Assembly (NCBI GenBank): GCA_964016885.1
Contig: OZ024743.1
Location: 350,604,513-350,668,512 of the forward strand
Direction: 5' to 3'
DNA from: Eledone cirrhosa
Taxonomy: Eukaryota; Mollusca; Cephalopoda; Octopoda; Eledonidae
Length of the DNA: 64,000 nucleotides
Under the pieces are notes generated by a model. That model was not told where the DNA came from, ran no database searches, and was given only the letters and a program-made list of their open reading frames with translations. Below, one piece after another: positions 49,001-54,110 of the stretch. Within the stretch, counting starts at the first letter, position 1; each line of letters opens with the position of its first letter. Both the position numbers and the translations under genes were made by a program.

Positions 49001-52000
49001 ATCATCACTTGTGATGTCAAATAAGAAGAAAAGACAAACACACAAACACTCATACATATATACATACATATACACGCACACACACTCATACATACATACA
49101 CATACACATGATGGCTGCCCCCTCATTATCGAGTATGGCCATTGCACGATATAACATTATTAATAATTATCAATTAATGCTATCATGCAATGCCTGTGTG
49201 TGAAGATTTTTTTAAAAGTGAGGAAAGACTGTGCACTGAACCAATCCCACTATCTGGGCTATAACCTGAAAAGAAGAAAAGATCAACATCATCAGTAACT
49301 ACAGAGCCGCAGGTTTTATCTCGGAATTATCCCAGTTTCCTGAGTTGCCTTTTCCTAAAAGAGTGCCCTGAGGAAGGCTAGGGGTCCTTCATTCGCAGTG
49401 GTTTAACCGCACGATCAGGTATCCAGTCCGATTATTTCTATGTCCCCGTGCATATATACACATATGTATACATGTACATGTATATACATATACACATGTA
49501 TATACATATTTACACATTTTTGATGGCCTATGACTCATGAGTTCTTTCACCCTTTGTCAGGTTTTGCTTTTTGTCCTGCAGGGTGTTCAAAATCATCCTC
49601 TTCACCAAGTAAACTTGGTGGGGTTGCCGGTTTAGTCGCCAACAACCCGACTATGGGACAGGTTGTACTGGGTTACATGTTACCTATAGCACTCAAGAGT
49701 GACCCGACATATACACATACATATACACACACACACATGTGTCTGATTGGGCAGGGCTCTCACTAACTATGCACATATTAAATCAAATAATTTAGGATGG
49801 CATCATAGCTCATGACTAGCAAAGCATCATCATTGTCAACTGCTACAAAAGCAAAGGAAATACACTAATCAATGGAAACTACAGAGGCATCAAGTTGATC
49901 AACCAGGTTATAAAAGTTACTGAAAGAGTTATTGCAAACTAACTTGAGATAGATTTAACATAGACAACATGCAGTTTGGCTTAGTGCTTGGTAAAAGTAC
50001 CACAGATTCCCTCTTCTTTGTGAGACAGTTGTAGACGGAATACATAGCTAAGAGTAAGCCCCTCTATATAGCATTTGTTTATCTGGAAAAAAGCTTTAAA
50101 CAGGATTCCCTGCTCCATTATCTGGAGGGCTCTTGGGAAACTAGGGGTAAAAGAATATTGTCCTTCAGGCCATAACAGAGGAGTTTAAAACTGGCTGCCC
50201 TTGGGTACCCTGATATGCATATGGACTAGTCCTCATAGCTGAAACCATGGCAGAACTAGAGATGAAATAACAGAGACGGAAGCAAGACCTAGAAACAAAA
50301 GGCCTCACTGTCAACTTAGCAAACACCAAAGTTCTAGTAAATAGAAAAGAAAACAGGACCCTGATTCCTTCAGGTAAATGGCCTTGCTAGGAGCTATTTT
50401 TAGCATTCTTTATGGCCTGTCCTGTCACATCTACTTTTCTGTTAAACATTATTTTAGCACCGAGTGTAGCACATTTATAATTTTCTCCGGAGAAGATAGC
50501 TGGTAGATAGAATAGTTTATATAAGACCAATTCCCACTAATGAGAAAAATTGCAATCTTAGAGGTGCTAATTATCAAGTTTGGTAATTGGTTATTGATAC
50601 AGATAGCTAAGATTGATTACTTGTGCCTCGATTTTTTTAAACAGATCTCTTAGAATGTTATCATTCCATCCTTAGGTAAATTTTTTTACTTACTATATTT
50701 TCCTTTGGGCCTACTAATTAGAAATTTTTAATTTCCCATCATATGTTCTATATATATGTTCTATATACATGTACTAAATACTAGCAGTTTCTCAATTGAT
50801 ATTATCAATATGTACTTCTTTATATATCTTTTAAACTTATTGTAAGTATAGATAGATAGATAGATATCATTATCATCATCGTCACTATTTAACGTCCATT
50901 TTCCACACTAGCACGAGTTAAAGGAGTTGTCCCATTGTGAGACAAGTCAGAGCAGATTATTTTTTCTTGCTTATACAGTACTGTTTCTGGCTTGGTTTCT
51001 TTAGCTGGATGCTCTTGCTAAAGTCAACCACATTTACAGAGTGGACTGAGTGCTTTTTATTGTGGCACCAACACAATATCCTTATAGAGTGGACTGAGTG
51101 CTTTTTATTGTGGCACCAAAATGACCAACTGACAGGTTTGACTGGGTACTTTTTTATCATGTCACCAACACAATATCCTTATAGAGTGGACAGGGTGCTT
51201 TTTGTCATGTCACCAATGCTACTACTTCACAGGGTAGGCTGAGTTCTTTTTGTCGTGTCACCAAATGACCACCTTACAGGGTCGACCAACAGCATTGTGG
51301 GTGTGCATGCCCAGCTTTTCATGCTTGTATGTATGGGTTGGACAAGAGTGGTGTATCAGATTTGGAAGGTAGGAGGTTAAGATATGGGAGGTGTATAGAC
51401 TGGGGAGAGGAGAAGATTTAGTGCATACTAATGTCCTCTATGATATTTGTTTCATCCTGTGCACATATCACCAGAGATCTCAATCCTATGTCATGGCCTT
51501 TGAGAGGTTTAATTGTGTCGGGTCAGATTTTATCATTTCATCCCATGCTTTCCTAGATCATCCTCTTCCATAGTTTTTTTCAACTTCAAGGGCCCTGCAA
51601 AATTTATACACCTGTCCTCCTGCAATTGAATCACATGCCCATGCCACTGCAATCTCCTCTCCTGCACACAGCATCAGACCCCTCTTATGCCCAGTTTCTC
51701 TCTCAGTTTATTTACACTTCCCCATTCATGTATCTTACAATTAAACATCCCTCGAAGCATGCAATCTTCACTTCTTTCCAATCTTTGTAGGTCCTCTTCA
51801 TTCTCCTCATTCATTCTCCCGTCGAAGCAGCAAGAGCTCAGCCATCGAGCCCCAAATCTCTCTAATCTAATATATATGTGTGTGTGTATATAATTATTGA
51901 AAACAAAACAAGGTTTCACATTAAGGTCTTAATTGATACATAGTTACAACCGTTTATATATACACACACACATTTGATTGACAAATTCACTCATAAGGCA

Positions 52001-52751
52001 TTATTTACCCTGAGTCTATATTAGAGTACATTTGACTACGGTGTTGCTCTGTGAGATAGAACCCTAGACTACATGGTTGCAAAGCAAACTTCTTAACCAC
52101 ATAGCCATATCTGCACAATGCCATGCCAGTGCCTCAACTTACCCAAAGTACCACACAGTGTGGTCAAACCCCAAACCACAGAAAAATGAAAATTAAAAAA
52201 GACTTTACTATTCTCAAAATTCCTAGCACCTTCTATGTCTTGCCACTAAGAGCTTGCTACTAAAATCATAAAATTGAATTAAAATAATCTATATACATAC
52301 AAGGCAAAAGGCAATCATCACACTCTACTTCTTCCTCTACCTCACCACTACCACCATCATCATCATCATAATCATCATCATAAGCATCATCATCATCACC
52401 ACCACCATCATCTTCATCATCGCCACCAACACCACCACCACCACTATCGTCATCATCAACACCACTGCCACCACCACCACCACCACCACCACGACCTCCA
52501 CCCTCATCATCATCATCATCATCATCAATATTTATAAACTAATGTTTTGCTTGTTTTCTTTTGCAGGAAGTGCATACGGCAATGGGACAGCGTTTTGTAA
52601 TGCACAGAACTTTGATGTGGTTGAAGGAACACATAACTGTTTTGAGTTCGATCCTCTGCCATTTGCTGCTGCTGTATCTCTTACATCAACATTTGTCACA
52701 TTATGCATATGTTTGTGCCTTCTTATATTTCAACGACACTTCACTCTTTAG
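8871..52751 (+). CDS. Folate-receptor-like cysteine-rich membrane protein (4 exons, 198 aa)
   Basis: Join 8871-9000, 40941-41142, 46293-46372 and 52567-52751: 597 bases including the TAG stop. Residues 1-25 are a signal peptide (one Arg, then a hydrophobic run). An acidic/basic linker (DDEEEEKKK) and 12 lumenal cysteines follow (C40, C58, C66, C67, C89, C98, C101, C116, C120, C127, C148, C162). The motifs [12 protein letters not shown]-x2-WY and VC-x2-YC-x6-C resemble the folate receptor / riboflavin-binding domain (Folate_rec), in a short form. N143-GT is a glycosylation sequon. Residues 170-192 are hydrophobic and only six residues follow, which suits a GPI signal or a membrane anchor. Ligand unknown. 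All splice sites are GT-AG and phases match (1, 2, 1). The exon chain is an inference without transcripts. Confidence 0.85.
9650..9720. repeat. (TA)n then (TACA)n microsatellite
   Basis: TA run followed by about six TACA units. Frames across it are not genes. Confidence 0.95.
9721..9809. mobile_element. 89-bp hairpin MITE
   Basis: The ends caaggtgtggccccaaaaatg and its near reverse complement (catttttggggaacaccctg) pair over about 28 bp. The cagggtgt-ccccaaaaatg style of end resembles Tc1/mariner-related miniature elements. No clean target duplication is visible. Confidence 0.55.
9810..10775. other. Unassigned intronic sequence
   Basis: AT-rich with short TA and TG runs. No domain or known repeat was recognised. 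Confidence 0.5.
10776..10973. mobile_element. hAT-type MITE
   Basis: Left end CAGACCTGTCAACTCTCC and right end (reverse complement CAGACATGCCAACCTCT) are inverted repeats. The same 7 bases, gtttgtg, flank both sides, close to the 8-bp duplication of hAT elements. The interior is non-coding, with its own small hairpin (cacccactttagagtgggtg) and a T-rich block. Confidence 0.65.
10974..11638. other. Unassigned intronic sequence
   Basis: Short CA/TA microsatellites near 11170-11220 and a poly-T run near 11583. No genes were recognised. The last 8 bases (ATCTAAAC) are the target duplication of the following hAT. Confidence 0.5.
12300..13330 (-). pseudogene. hAT transposase remnant
   Basis: Minus-strand pieces in changing frames read: [90 protein letters not shown], then [16 protein letters not shown]. 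These follow the order of the ZBED5/FAM200-like hAT transposase core, from the second catalytic Asp region through the RW motif. Several stops and frameshifts make it non-functional. The N-terminal BED finger was not found and may have been replaced by the tandem repeat. Confidence 0.8.
13329..13720. repeat. 40-bp tandem repeat inside the hAT
   Basis: About nine to ten units of a phrase reading tatgtggtcctagatgtatg then tattacctgcttatgtgttg, with point changes and one short unit. It begins exactly where the transposase homology ends. Confidence 0.9.
14196..15350 (-). mobile_element. RTE-like LINE fragment with endonuclease region
   Basis: Minus-strand element whose (GAT)n tail lies at 14283-14308, followed by the family 3' untranslated block (catgcctgc, gatgcccttc). 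Further in, it encodes parts of an APE-type endonuclease: [27 protein letters not shown] (about 15050-15170) and [12 protein letters not shown] (about 14790-14830). The reverse transcriptase is absent, so 3' end and endonuclease are joined by an internal deletion. Confidence 0.7.
15351..16047. other. Unassigned intronic sequence
   Basis: No repeat family or open frame was recognised. It ends in a (TA)n run at 16013-16046. Confidence 0.45.
16357..16812 (-). pseudogene. LINE post-reverse-transcriptase domain
   Basis: 151 codons with [48 protein letters not shown] and a final [10 protein letters not shown]. This is the connection region that follows the reverse transcriptase in RTE-like elements. 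Copies of the same domain recur at 23799-24131, 34924-35371, 42202-42534 and 61683-62015. Confidence 0.85.
16928..17212 (-). pseudogene. LINE-encoded PHD/RING-like zinc finger
   Basis: The minus frame carries [33 protein letters not shown] and FTCSSC: a C4-H-C3 pattern with the WVH histidine. A poly-G run at 17170-17192 expands a proline stretch just before it. The same finger, in worse condition, follows the reverse transcriptase at 62260-62400 and at 42160-42260, so it belongs to the element rather than to a host gene. Confidence 0.75.
17474..18320 (-). pseudogene. LINE reverse transcriptase (RTE-like)
   Basis: The frame runs from [16 protein letters not shown] through [40 protein letters not shown] and [12 protein letters not shown] (motif A with the first catalytic Asp). 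The catalytic pair survives beyond a frame break as NADD near 17330. The open frame extends upstream into a MITE, which adds about 30 foreign residues. 5'-truncated, no endonuclease. Confidence 0.85.
18333..18554. mobile_element. Mariner-type MITE, 222 bp
   Basis: 27-bp terminal inverted repeats (left starts CACAAGATGGTGCTGAAAAG, right starts CATGAGGTGGTGGTGAAAAG on the other strand; both end GTTCCTGG). A TA lies directly outside each end, the target duplication of Tc1/mariner elements. No coding content. Confidence 0.8.
18565..19226 (+). mobile_element. RTE-like LINE 3' end
   Basis: Plus-strand copy of the post-RT domain (broken) and 3' untranslated block (gttggcattaggaagggcat, ccagctgtagaaaac). 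It sits head-to-head with the minus-strand LINE at 16048-18320, with the MITE between them. The (GAT)n tail is missing. Confidence 0.8.
19227..20060 (-). mobile_element. Diverged RTE-like LINE fragment
   Basis: Contains [15 protein letters not shown], where the usual YADD catalytic pair has become YAND, and [15 protein letters not shown], as in the other copies, followed by a poorly alignable part. Clearly older than the copies at 16048 and 61335. Confidence 0.7.
20286..20464 (-). mobile_element. tRNA-derived SINE
   Basis: Full-length copy from aattgtttctactttaggc to ctaccgatactgccaat, with intact B box (ggatttgaactcaga). Confidence 0.95.
20465..20940. other. Unassigned intronic sequence
   Basis: No family was recognised. 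The 84-codon frame that crosses the SINE boundary is not a gene. Confidence 0.45.
20941..21257 (+). mobile_element. RTE-like LINE 3' untranslated region and (GAT)n tail
   Basis: Reads gtggccgtgtaggcaacacg, then gttggtgttaggaagggcat, then ends in gttaaacgttgatgatgatg. The same sequence is inserted in the hAT at 27371-27711. Confidence 0.85.
21258..21390 (-). mobile_element. LINE subfamily-2 tail, truncated
   Basis: Begins at a tcatcattatcat tail shared with the previous plus-strand copy and carries cagcatctctttacttgcca and tcattatctcctctgtgag, as in 34901-35070. Tail-to-tail arrangement with the preceding fragment. Confidence 0.65.
21391..22014. other. Unassigned intronic sequence
   Basis: AT-rich. 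Contains two similar phrases (aaaatgaaacgtttgttacc and aaaaatgaaacactttttta) about 190 bp apart and no coding frame. Confidence 0.45.
22015..22262 (-). mobile_element. LINE subfamily-2 post-RT fragment
   Basis: The minus frame has [20 protein letters not shown], then [19 protein letters not shown], matching the copy at 34924-35148. It abuts the unknown ORF at 22265 without a spacer. Confidence 0.75.
22265..23089 (-). CDS. 274-codon ORF of unknown function, probably element-encoded
   Basis: Intact on the minus strand. Visible features are [20 protein letters not shown] (about residues 54-73), [20 protein letters not shown] (about 109-128), [19 protein letters not shown] with a C-x2-C motif just upstream (about 131-152), and a C-terminal [19 protein letters not shown] beta-hairpin with Asp followed by a second GD strand is reminiscent of RNase H-fold transposases or nucleases; that is an inference. 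I have the impression that related proteins are multicopy in invertebrates but cannot verify it. Flanked by LINE debris, with no visible inverted repeats. A GTAAGT..CTTCAG pair lies just upstream (about 23083-23115). Confidence 0.5.
   Translation of the reverse strand: MKQWNLVKEEVQVTSQRSRHKPFSGFYTLSDGLCIYHDVPGLFDVIGVPFVPKEWRLFIDSSTTSLKAVLLHNGNKFPTLPLAHSVCLKEDYYSVKVLLEALQYNQYNWEIIGDFKMVAFLLELLGGFIKFQCFLCLWDSRATSDHYKRKNWEQRTEFVVGTRNIMWEPLVDPRIVLMLPLHIKLGLMKQFVKALNQESAAFKYLLEFFPKLTEAKIKGGIFVGPQIKKAFESTKFSNKLNRIERTVWNCFKAVAKGFLGNYRTCLSRREMKQP
23090..23495. other. Unassigned AT-rich sequence
   Basis: Upstream flank of the preceding ORF. No inverted repeats or family recognised. Confidence 0.45.
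23496..25095 (-). mobile_element. RTE-like LINE, heavily broken
   Basis: The (GAT)n tail lies at 23496-23512. Post-RT domain at 23799-24131 ([34 protein letters not shown]). The reverse transcriptase is fragmentary between 24530 and 25095 ([18 protein letters not shown] visible). Ends at a CA/TA microsatellite. Orientation and layout match 16048-18320. Confidence 0.8.
25097..25177. repeat. (CA)n(TA)n microsatellite
   Basis: Compound dinucleotide tract. Its last TA is the target duplication of the following MITE. Confidence 0.95.
25695..27900 (-). pseudogene. hAT transposase (ZBED5/FAM200-like), three lesions
   Basis: Starts [11 protein letters not shown] at 27900. A BED-type finger ([21 protein letters not shown]) is interrupted by the 341-bp LINE tail. 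After it come [17 protein letters not shown] (first catalytic Asp), [17 protein letters not shown] (second), [30 protein letters not shown], and the C-terminal [12 protein letters not shown] dimer region ending at 25695. Damage: the insertion, one stop near 26672 and one frameshift near 26235. Otherwise close to full length, so the element is fairly young. Confidence 0.88.
27371..27711 (+). mobile_element. LINE 3' tail inserted in the hAT, with internal tandem duplication
   Basis: Two consecutive copies of a block of about 111 bp (cagtccacgctgtaa to ctgtagaaaacccgccag) are followed by the family end and a (GAT)n tail. TGTG flanks both sides. The insert adds no stop to the minus frame, so the transposase frame runs through it as 110-120 foreign residues. 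Confidence 0.85.
28122..29085. mobile_element. Short DNA element nested near the hAT end
   Basis: AGGGGTTACTGAAAAAGGTG at the left and, reversed, GGGTTTTCTGAAAAAGGTGC at the right, with AAAATATT directly outside both (28114-28121, 29086-29093). About 960 bp, with no coding frame of note. The left end appears to have one extra base, so the exact ends are uncertain. Confidence 0.55.
29422..29905 (+). mobile_element. Non-autonomous Helitron candidate
   Basis: Starts TCTATGTCTATAAAG after a TA run and ends with a short hairpin (GTCG/CGGC around GTAATT in the upper part) and CTAG followed by T. A TC start with a CTRR end preceded by a hairpin is the Helitron signature. The 3' part recurs at 32857-33376, where the hairpin is a perfect GCCG/CGGC. 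Confidence 0.6.
29562..30329. repeat. Direct repeat, copy 1 (copy 2 at 32857-33892)
   Basis: From gttccccggaggcacaaa on, the two regions align over most of their length, including the CTAGT end and the AT-rich sequence behind it. Copy 2 contains an extra SINE. The AT-rich part itself is made of degenerate units of about 100 bp (tcatattcactt, aatatttctaaataatt, atattctgttta). Confidence 0.85.
30328..30394 (-). mobile_element. Truncated SINE at the Helitron break
   Basis: Only the tail and first part of the body (attgtttctattttaggc to ctttattttatcg) remain. The Helitron coding sequence starts at the very next base. The missing SINE head and Helitron 3' part suggest one deletion removed both. 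Confidence 0.8.
30395..32613 (-). pseudogene. Helitron Rep/helicase protein, N-terminal part only
   Basis: The frame from 32613 begins [13 protein letters not shown], has about 17 tandem 21-residue units, then a Cys-rich [19 protein letters not shown] with [12 protein letters not shown], and stops at 30898. Downstream pieces read [27 protein letters not shown], then frame 30757-30389 with [35 protein letters not shown] and [15 protein letters not shown]. This is the region that precedes the Rep domain in animal Helitrons. Rep and helicase are missing, cut at 30395. Confidence 0.85.
31288..32430. repeat. 63-bp coding tandem repeat in the Helitron
   Basis: About 17 units encode [24 protein letters not shown] 21-residue blocks. 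Variants EGRGAERL and DGWRAERQ recur with a period of about five units, so a higher-order repeat of about 315 bp is visible. Because 63 is a multiple of three and units lack stops, other frames on both strands are also open (458 and 444 codons). These are shadows. Confidence 0.92.
32614..32856. other. Helitron leader with a 20-bp-arm hairpin
   Basis: AT-rich units like those in the flanking direct repeat, ending in a hairpin at about 32822-32865 (ggggaaccctaata with its near complement tattagagttcccc). Confidence 0.55.
32857..33892. repeat. Direct repeat, copy 2, with inserted SINE
   Basis: Matches 29562-30329. The match is broken only by the SINE at 33003-33182. Confidence 0.85.
33003..33182 (-). 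mobile_element. tRNA-derived SINE with visible target duplication
   Basis: Full-length, between two copies of atttaataat (32997-33006 and 33181-33190). The empty site is present in copy 1 of the direct repeat, which confirms the insertion. Confidence 0.95.
33893..34810 (-). mobile_element. Helitron 5' end region candidate
   Basis: On the minus strand, position 34810 begins TCTATATACTAAAACTCTGA, a typical Helitron 5' start, preceded by A. Between it and the leader lie three related phrases (cgatttacg.caaacttgttt, tattttc.cattatgca.cgtt, ggctatttac) repeated about every 100-300 bp, CA microsatellites, a run of 17 G near 34195 and CT-rich DNA. Confidence 0.5.
34901..35400 (-). mobile_element. 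LINE subfamily-2 3' end, well preserved
   Basis: The (ATC)n tail at 34901-34922 is followed by cgcttttccctgcttgcaag. Minus frames 35371-35183 and 35148-34924 give [53 protein letters not shown] and [15 protein letters not shown]. One frame change lies between them. Confidence 0.85.
35442..35493 (-). ncRNA. Hammerhead ribozyme candidate
   Basis: Minus strand: core CUGAUGA (35480-35486), 12-nt stem-loop II UUC-AUAU-GAA with U-U closing, GAAA (35464-35467), stem III ACA/UGU with a 10-nt loop, UA. Stem I is only UUC/GAA plus a weak extension. The layout and sizes equal those at 840-888 although the loops differ. Weaker than that copy because of stem I. Confidence 0.5.
35494..36007. other. PLE-like 3' region with polypurine tract
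   Basis: 35560-35720 is purine-rich on the + strand (gggatggggaagaagaagaa and similar), as in the PLE at 4077-4210. No coding frame of a PLE was found behind it. The rest is unassigned. Confidence 0.45.
36008..37285. repeat. Large imperfect palindrome (arms about 580 and 660 bp)
   Basis: 36008-36591 and 36624-37285 are inverted copies: the centre reads attcattcgtttatttg against caaataaacgaatgaat, the outer parts gtgtggtgtggaaacgtggg against its complement. The right arm carries an expanded (CT)n at 37006-37083. Each arm includes the interspersed family described at 37780. Confidence 0.85.
37006..37083. repeat. (CT)n microsatellite
   Basis: Nearly pure CT over 78 bp. The left arm of the palindrome has only a short GA equivalent. 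Confidence 0.95.
37286..37779. other. CA- and CT-rich sequence with a hammerhead-like motif
   Basis: Low-complexity pyrimidine-rich DNA. At 37681-37707 CUGAUGA, a GGC/GCC hairpin, GAAA and a self-complementary ACGU follow each other, but no stem I can be formed. Open frames here are composition artefacts. Confidence 0.45.
37780..38110 (+). repeat. Interspersed repeat family (acaagatggygtarracag)
   Basis: Shared blocks: acaagatggcgtagaacaga, aggtcacagaatgtgtgacg, aaccaaccggaaatttataa, tggcaacatgaccctcccaa. Other copies: 36270-36530 (-), 36720-36990 (+), 45520-45720 (+), 60535-60680 (-). No coding content. Confidence 0.8.
38131..38222 (+). mobile_element. SINE 3' part, 5'-truncated
   Basis: Body and tail only (tttgcctttcatccttacgg to aaaagtagaaacaatt), fused behind an (ATC)n-attttacgtc LINE end. 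Confidence 0.9.
38223..38589. other. Unassigned intronic sequence with poly-C run
   Basis: A run of about 21 C lies at 38420-38440. Nothing else was recognised. Confidence 0.45.
38590..38800 (-). repeat. Interspersed repeat, copy 2 (inverted relative to 3017-3225)
   Basis: Same 205 bp as at 3017-3225. On the + strand 38620-38657 pairs as CCUU/AAGG, GCAG/CUGC, GAAA, ACCGGU, UA, with UUGAAAA where a hammerhead needs CUGANGA. Confidence 0.85.
38897..40910. repeat. 31-bp satellite array, about 65 units
   Basis: Unit ttaagtgctgttcacttaca followed by aattattaata. Period is 31 bp throughout. Units differ at two main places (gctg or gcta; ttac or ttcc). The gcta type recurs every 5-6 units in the second half, which implies amplification of multi-unit blocks. 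The array ends about 30 bp before the exon 2 acceptor. Confidence 0.97.
40941..41142 (+). CDS. Exon 2: core of the cysteine-rich domain
   Basis: Codes the rest of codon 44 through the first two bases of codon 111: [41 protein letters not shown]. Acceptor ctctatactttcag at 40940, donor gg/gtaagt at 41143. Seven cysteines of the domain are here. Codon use and conservation-like motif density contrast with the surrounding repeats. Confidence 0.88.
41168..41430 (-). mobile_element. Old LINE 3' end
   Basis: (ATC)n tail, then ttttacatccacttaccatgg and diverged 3' untranslated blocks (accaaccactttacagagtt). Confidence 0.55.
41900..43080 (+). mobile_element. Old RTE-like LINE, plus strand
   Basis: Pieces of the RT end ([20 protein letters not shown]), the zinc finger ([18 protein letters not shown]) and post-RT domain (frame 42202-42534: [28 protein letters not shown]). 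Frames are broken throughout. A 20-bp-arm hairpin lies at 42937-42982. Confidence 0.75.
43147..43195 (-). mobile_element. LINE subfamily-2 tail scrap
   Basis: (ATC)n then ttttacgtctgcttttccct and gcttgcaaggg, cut after about 50 bp. Confidence 0.7.
43331..43508 (+). mobile_element. RTE-like LINE 3' end with (GAT)n tail
   Basis: ttggtgttaggaagggcatc, then tgctagcatggaagaacgga, ending in (GAT)n. A young-looking copy of 3' untranslated region only. Confidence 0.85.
43975..44330 (-). mobile_element. Old LINE 3' untranslated region
   Basis: gcattttacatccatagttc, tatgctggcatgggttagat, and a diverged block with tandem accagaactacc-type repeats. Low identity to the younger copies. Confidence 0.5.
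44870..45480 (-). mobile_element. Old LINE post-RT remnant
   Basis: Follows the order of the post-RT region (tcttgctaccatacttcata and ctgccttttgttcaaagaga correspond to cttgctgccatg and ctgcctttcattttgaggga of better copies). Broken in all frames. Confidence 0.55.
45520..45720 (+). repeat. Copy of the 37780-38110 repeat family
   Basis: aaaacaagatggtataggac, aggtcacagaatgtgtgatg and tagcatgaccctcccat are all present, ending at a TA run. Confidence 0.8.
45746..45965 (-). mobile_element. Chimeric LINE tail
   Basis: Begins as subfamily 2 (cgcttttccctgcttgcaaa) and switches to the main family (actgattctggcttgatttc, gatgcccttcctaacaccaa) after about 50 bp. Confidence 0.6.
45984..46135. repeat. 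(TA)n with recurring TGTATTTA interruptions
   Basis: Compound microsatellite about 160 bp upstream of exon 3. Confidence 0.9.
46293..46372 (+). CDS. Exon 3: three cysteines of the domain
   Basis: 80 bases: completes codon 111, then [20 protein letters not shown] and YEGTAI, and the first base of codon 138. Acceptor aatgttttccag, donor g/gtaagt. The C-x3-C-x6-C spacing matches the third region of folate-receptor-like domains. Confidence 0.85.
47200..47720 (-). mobile_element. Old LINE 3' end
   Basis: tcatttaacatctgctttcc, ctagcaagggttggac, then ggctggatgcccttcctatc. A further partial repeat of the same block follows. Confidence 0.55.
47938..48930 (-). mobile_element. Several short (ATC)n-tailed LINE scraps
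   Basis: Tails at about 47938, 48215 and 48805, each followed by a few dozen bases of ttttacgtccatttttccat-type sequence. Two of them contain the phrase gtgtatatgaaagcatatac (about 48258 and 48543), a small direct duplication. Confidence 0.5.
49110..49152 (+). repeat. 43-bp block shared inverted with 7022-7061
   Basis: gatggctgccccctcattat, then cgagtatggccattgcacga, bounded by CA/TA microsatellite. Confidence 0.8.
49826..50410 (+). mobile_element. RTE-like reverse-transcriptase fragment
   Basis: Plus strand: [24 protein letters not shown] reading, [36 protein letters not shown] and a final [15 protein letters not shown]. Deletions and stops throughout. Confidence 0.65.
50868..51880 (-). 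mobile_element. LINE 3' half, diverged
   Basis: Tail at 50868-50884. Three repeats of a gagtggactgagtgcttttt-type block between 51030 and 51260. Post-RT pieces at 51674-51919 ([20 protein letters not shown]). Confidence 0.65.
51881..52320. other. Unassigned intronic sequence
   Basis: No family recognised. A gttacaaccgtttatatatac block borders a CA run. Confidence 0.4.
52327..52530. repeat. (ATC/ACC)n triplet tract just before exon 4
   Basis: About 200 bp of interrupted CAT/CAC triplets ending 36 bp before the exon. Frames across it (poly-M/poly-V) are artefacts. Confidence 0.95.
52567..52751 (+). CDS. Exon 4: last two cysteines and C-terminal hydrophobic segment
   Basis: Completes codon 138, then [27 protein letters not shown], and a hydrophobic run [20 protein letters not shown] followed by [10 protein letters not shown] and TAG. 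NGT is a sequon. The terminal segment is either a membrane helix with a six-residue tail or a GPI signal. Confidence 0.87.
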
Positions 52752-53583
52752 TTCATCTTTACTCTGGTCATCTTTTTTTTTTTTTACATACAAAAAGAAA
52801 AAGCACTTTTATCATATTCCTCCTCCTACTTCCACTTCATTCCTACTCCACTCCTACTGCTACTCAATGTCCACTCCACTCCCACTCCTCTTATACTCTA
52901 TTTCTCTGCTACTCCACTCCAGTTCTGCTCCTACTCACACCTATGCTACTCCTACAGCTATTCTACCTCTACCTAATTGCTATCCCCTCTACTTCTAATC
53001 CACTCCTACTCTACTCTTCTTCCTTCTCACCTAATCCTCCCCCTCCTTTCTTCTCCCCATGTTCTTTATTTCTTCTTCCTTTTCTCAGCTACATTCTCCT
53101 CCCCAGCTCCCTCATTCCCATTCCTATCATATCTCCCTCTCCTTATTTATTTTCTTACCCCAACTACCACTCTTCACTTCTACTCTAAGACCCCCACCTG
53201 CACTCATCCACCATCTACTTCCTCTTACACACACATACGCATACATACACATGCATGCACACATGCATACATGCATATAGTGTTCAGTTATATTAAGAGA
53301 TTAATTTGAAACAAGGAAAAGGTCCTATTTCAAATACCTGCTGACTTTCTACATTGTGCCTGTGGAAGAAAGGAACAGTCCACAGCCCTTTGTTGGAATC
53401 AGAGAGATGGGGGGGAGGGAGTTATTCTATAATGCAGATGCAGTTGCTATAATTGTTATAGTTGCATTGCACTCTGATGCAATCATGTGACACAAAATAC
53501 AACATTATTTAAGCATTCTGTACTTTTGCCATGAGGTGATCTATACATGGTTTTGGACTGGCTGTATACATACAGATACTCAT

Positions 53584-53589
<6 letters not shown>
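52752..53589 (+). other. 3' flank / probable 3' untranslated region
   Basis: 52800-53200 is strongly pyrimidine-rich (tcctactccactcctactgc and similar). No canonical AATAAA was found by eye before about 55.1 kb, so the poly(A) site is not assigned. Open frames here come from the composition. Confidence 0.45.
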
Positions 53590-53672
<83 letters not shown>

Positions 53673-53875
53673 CATATATACATATACATACATATATAAA
53701 TATATATATATATATATATACACATATATACATATACATATATATATATATATATATACATATATATACATATATATAGATAGATAGATAGATATATATA
53801 TACACACACACACATATATATATATAAATATATACACACACACACGTATATATATATATATATATATATAAACAT

Positions 53876-53970
<95 letters not shown>

Positions 53971-53986
53971 ATATATAGATAGATAG

Positions 53987-54039
<53 letters not shown>

Positions 54040-54110
54040 GATAGATATATAAACATATACACACACACACGTATATATATATATGTATATATATATAATG
54101 TATGAAGCCA
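53590..54110. repeat. Long (TA)n/(CA)n/(GATA)n microsatellite
   Basis: About 500 bp of compound dinucleotide repeat. The 195-codon minus frame ([10 protein letters not shown]) is not a gene. Confidence 0.97.

Larger units (their letters stand above)
46373..52566 (+). other. Intron 3 (about 6.2 kb)
   Basis: Phase 1. 46380-47195 shows nothing recognisable apart from a poly-C run near 46996. The rest is LINE debris and simple repeats. Acceptor tgttttcttttgcag with a ctaat branch-like site before it. Confidence 0.8.

Noticed and set aside
52561..53309. Plus-strand frames overlapping and following exon 4
   Set aside because: Different frame from the exon; composition follows the pyrimidine-rich 3' flank; no motif.
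53483..54070. 195- and 162-codon minus-strand frames rich in I, Y, V and C
   Set aside because: Pure TA/CA microsatellite translation with no complexity.
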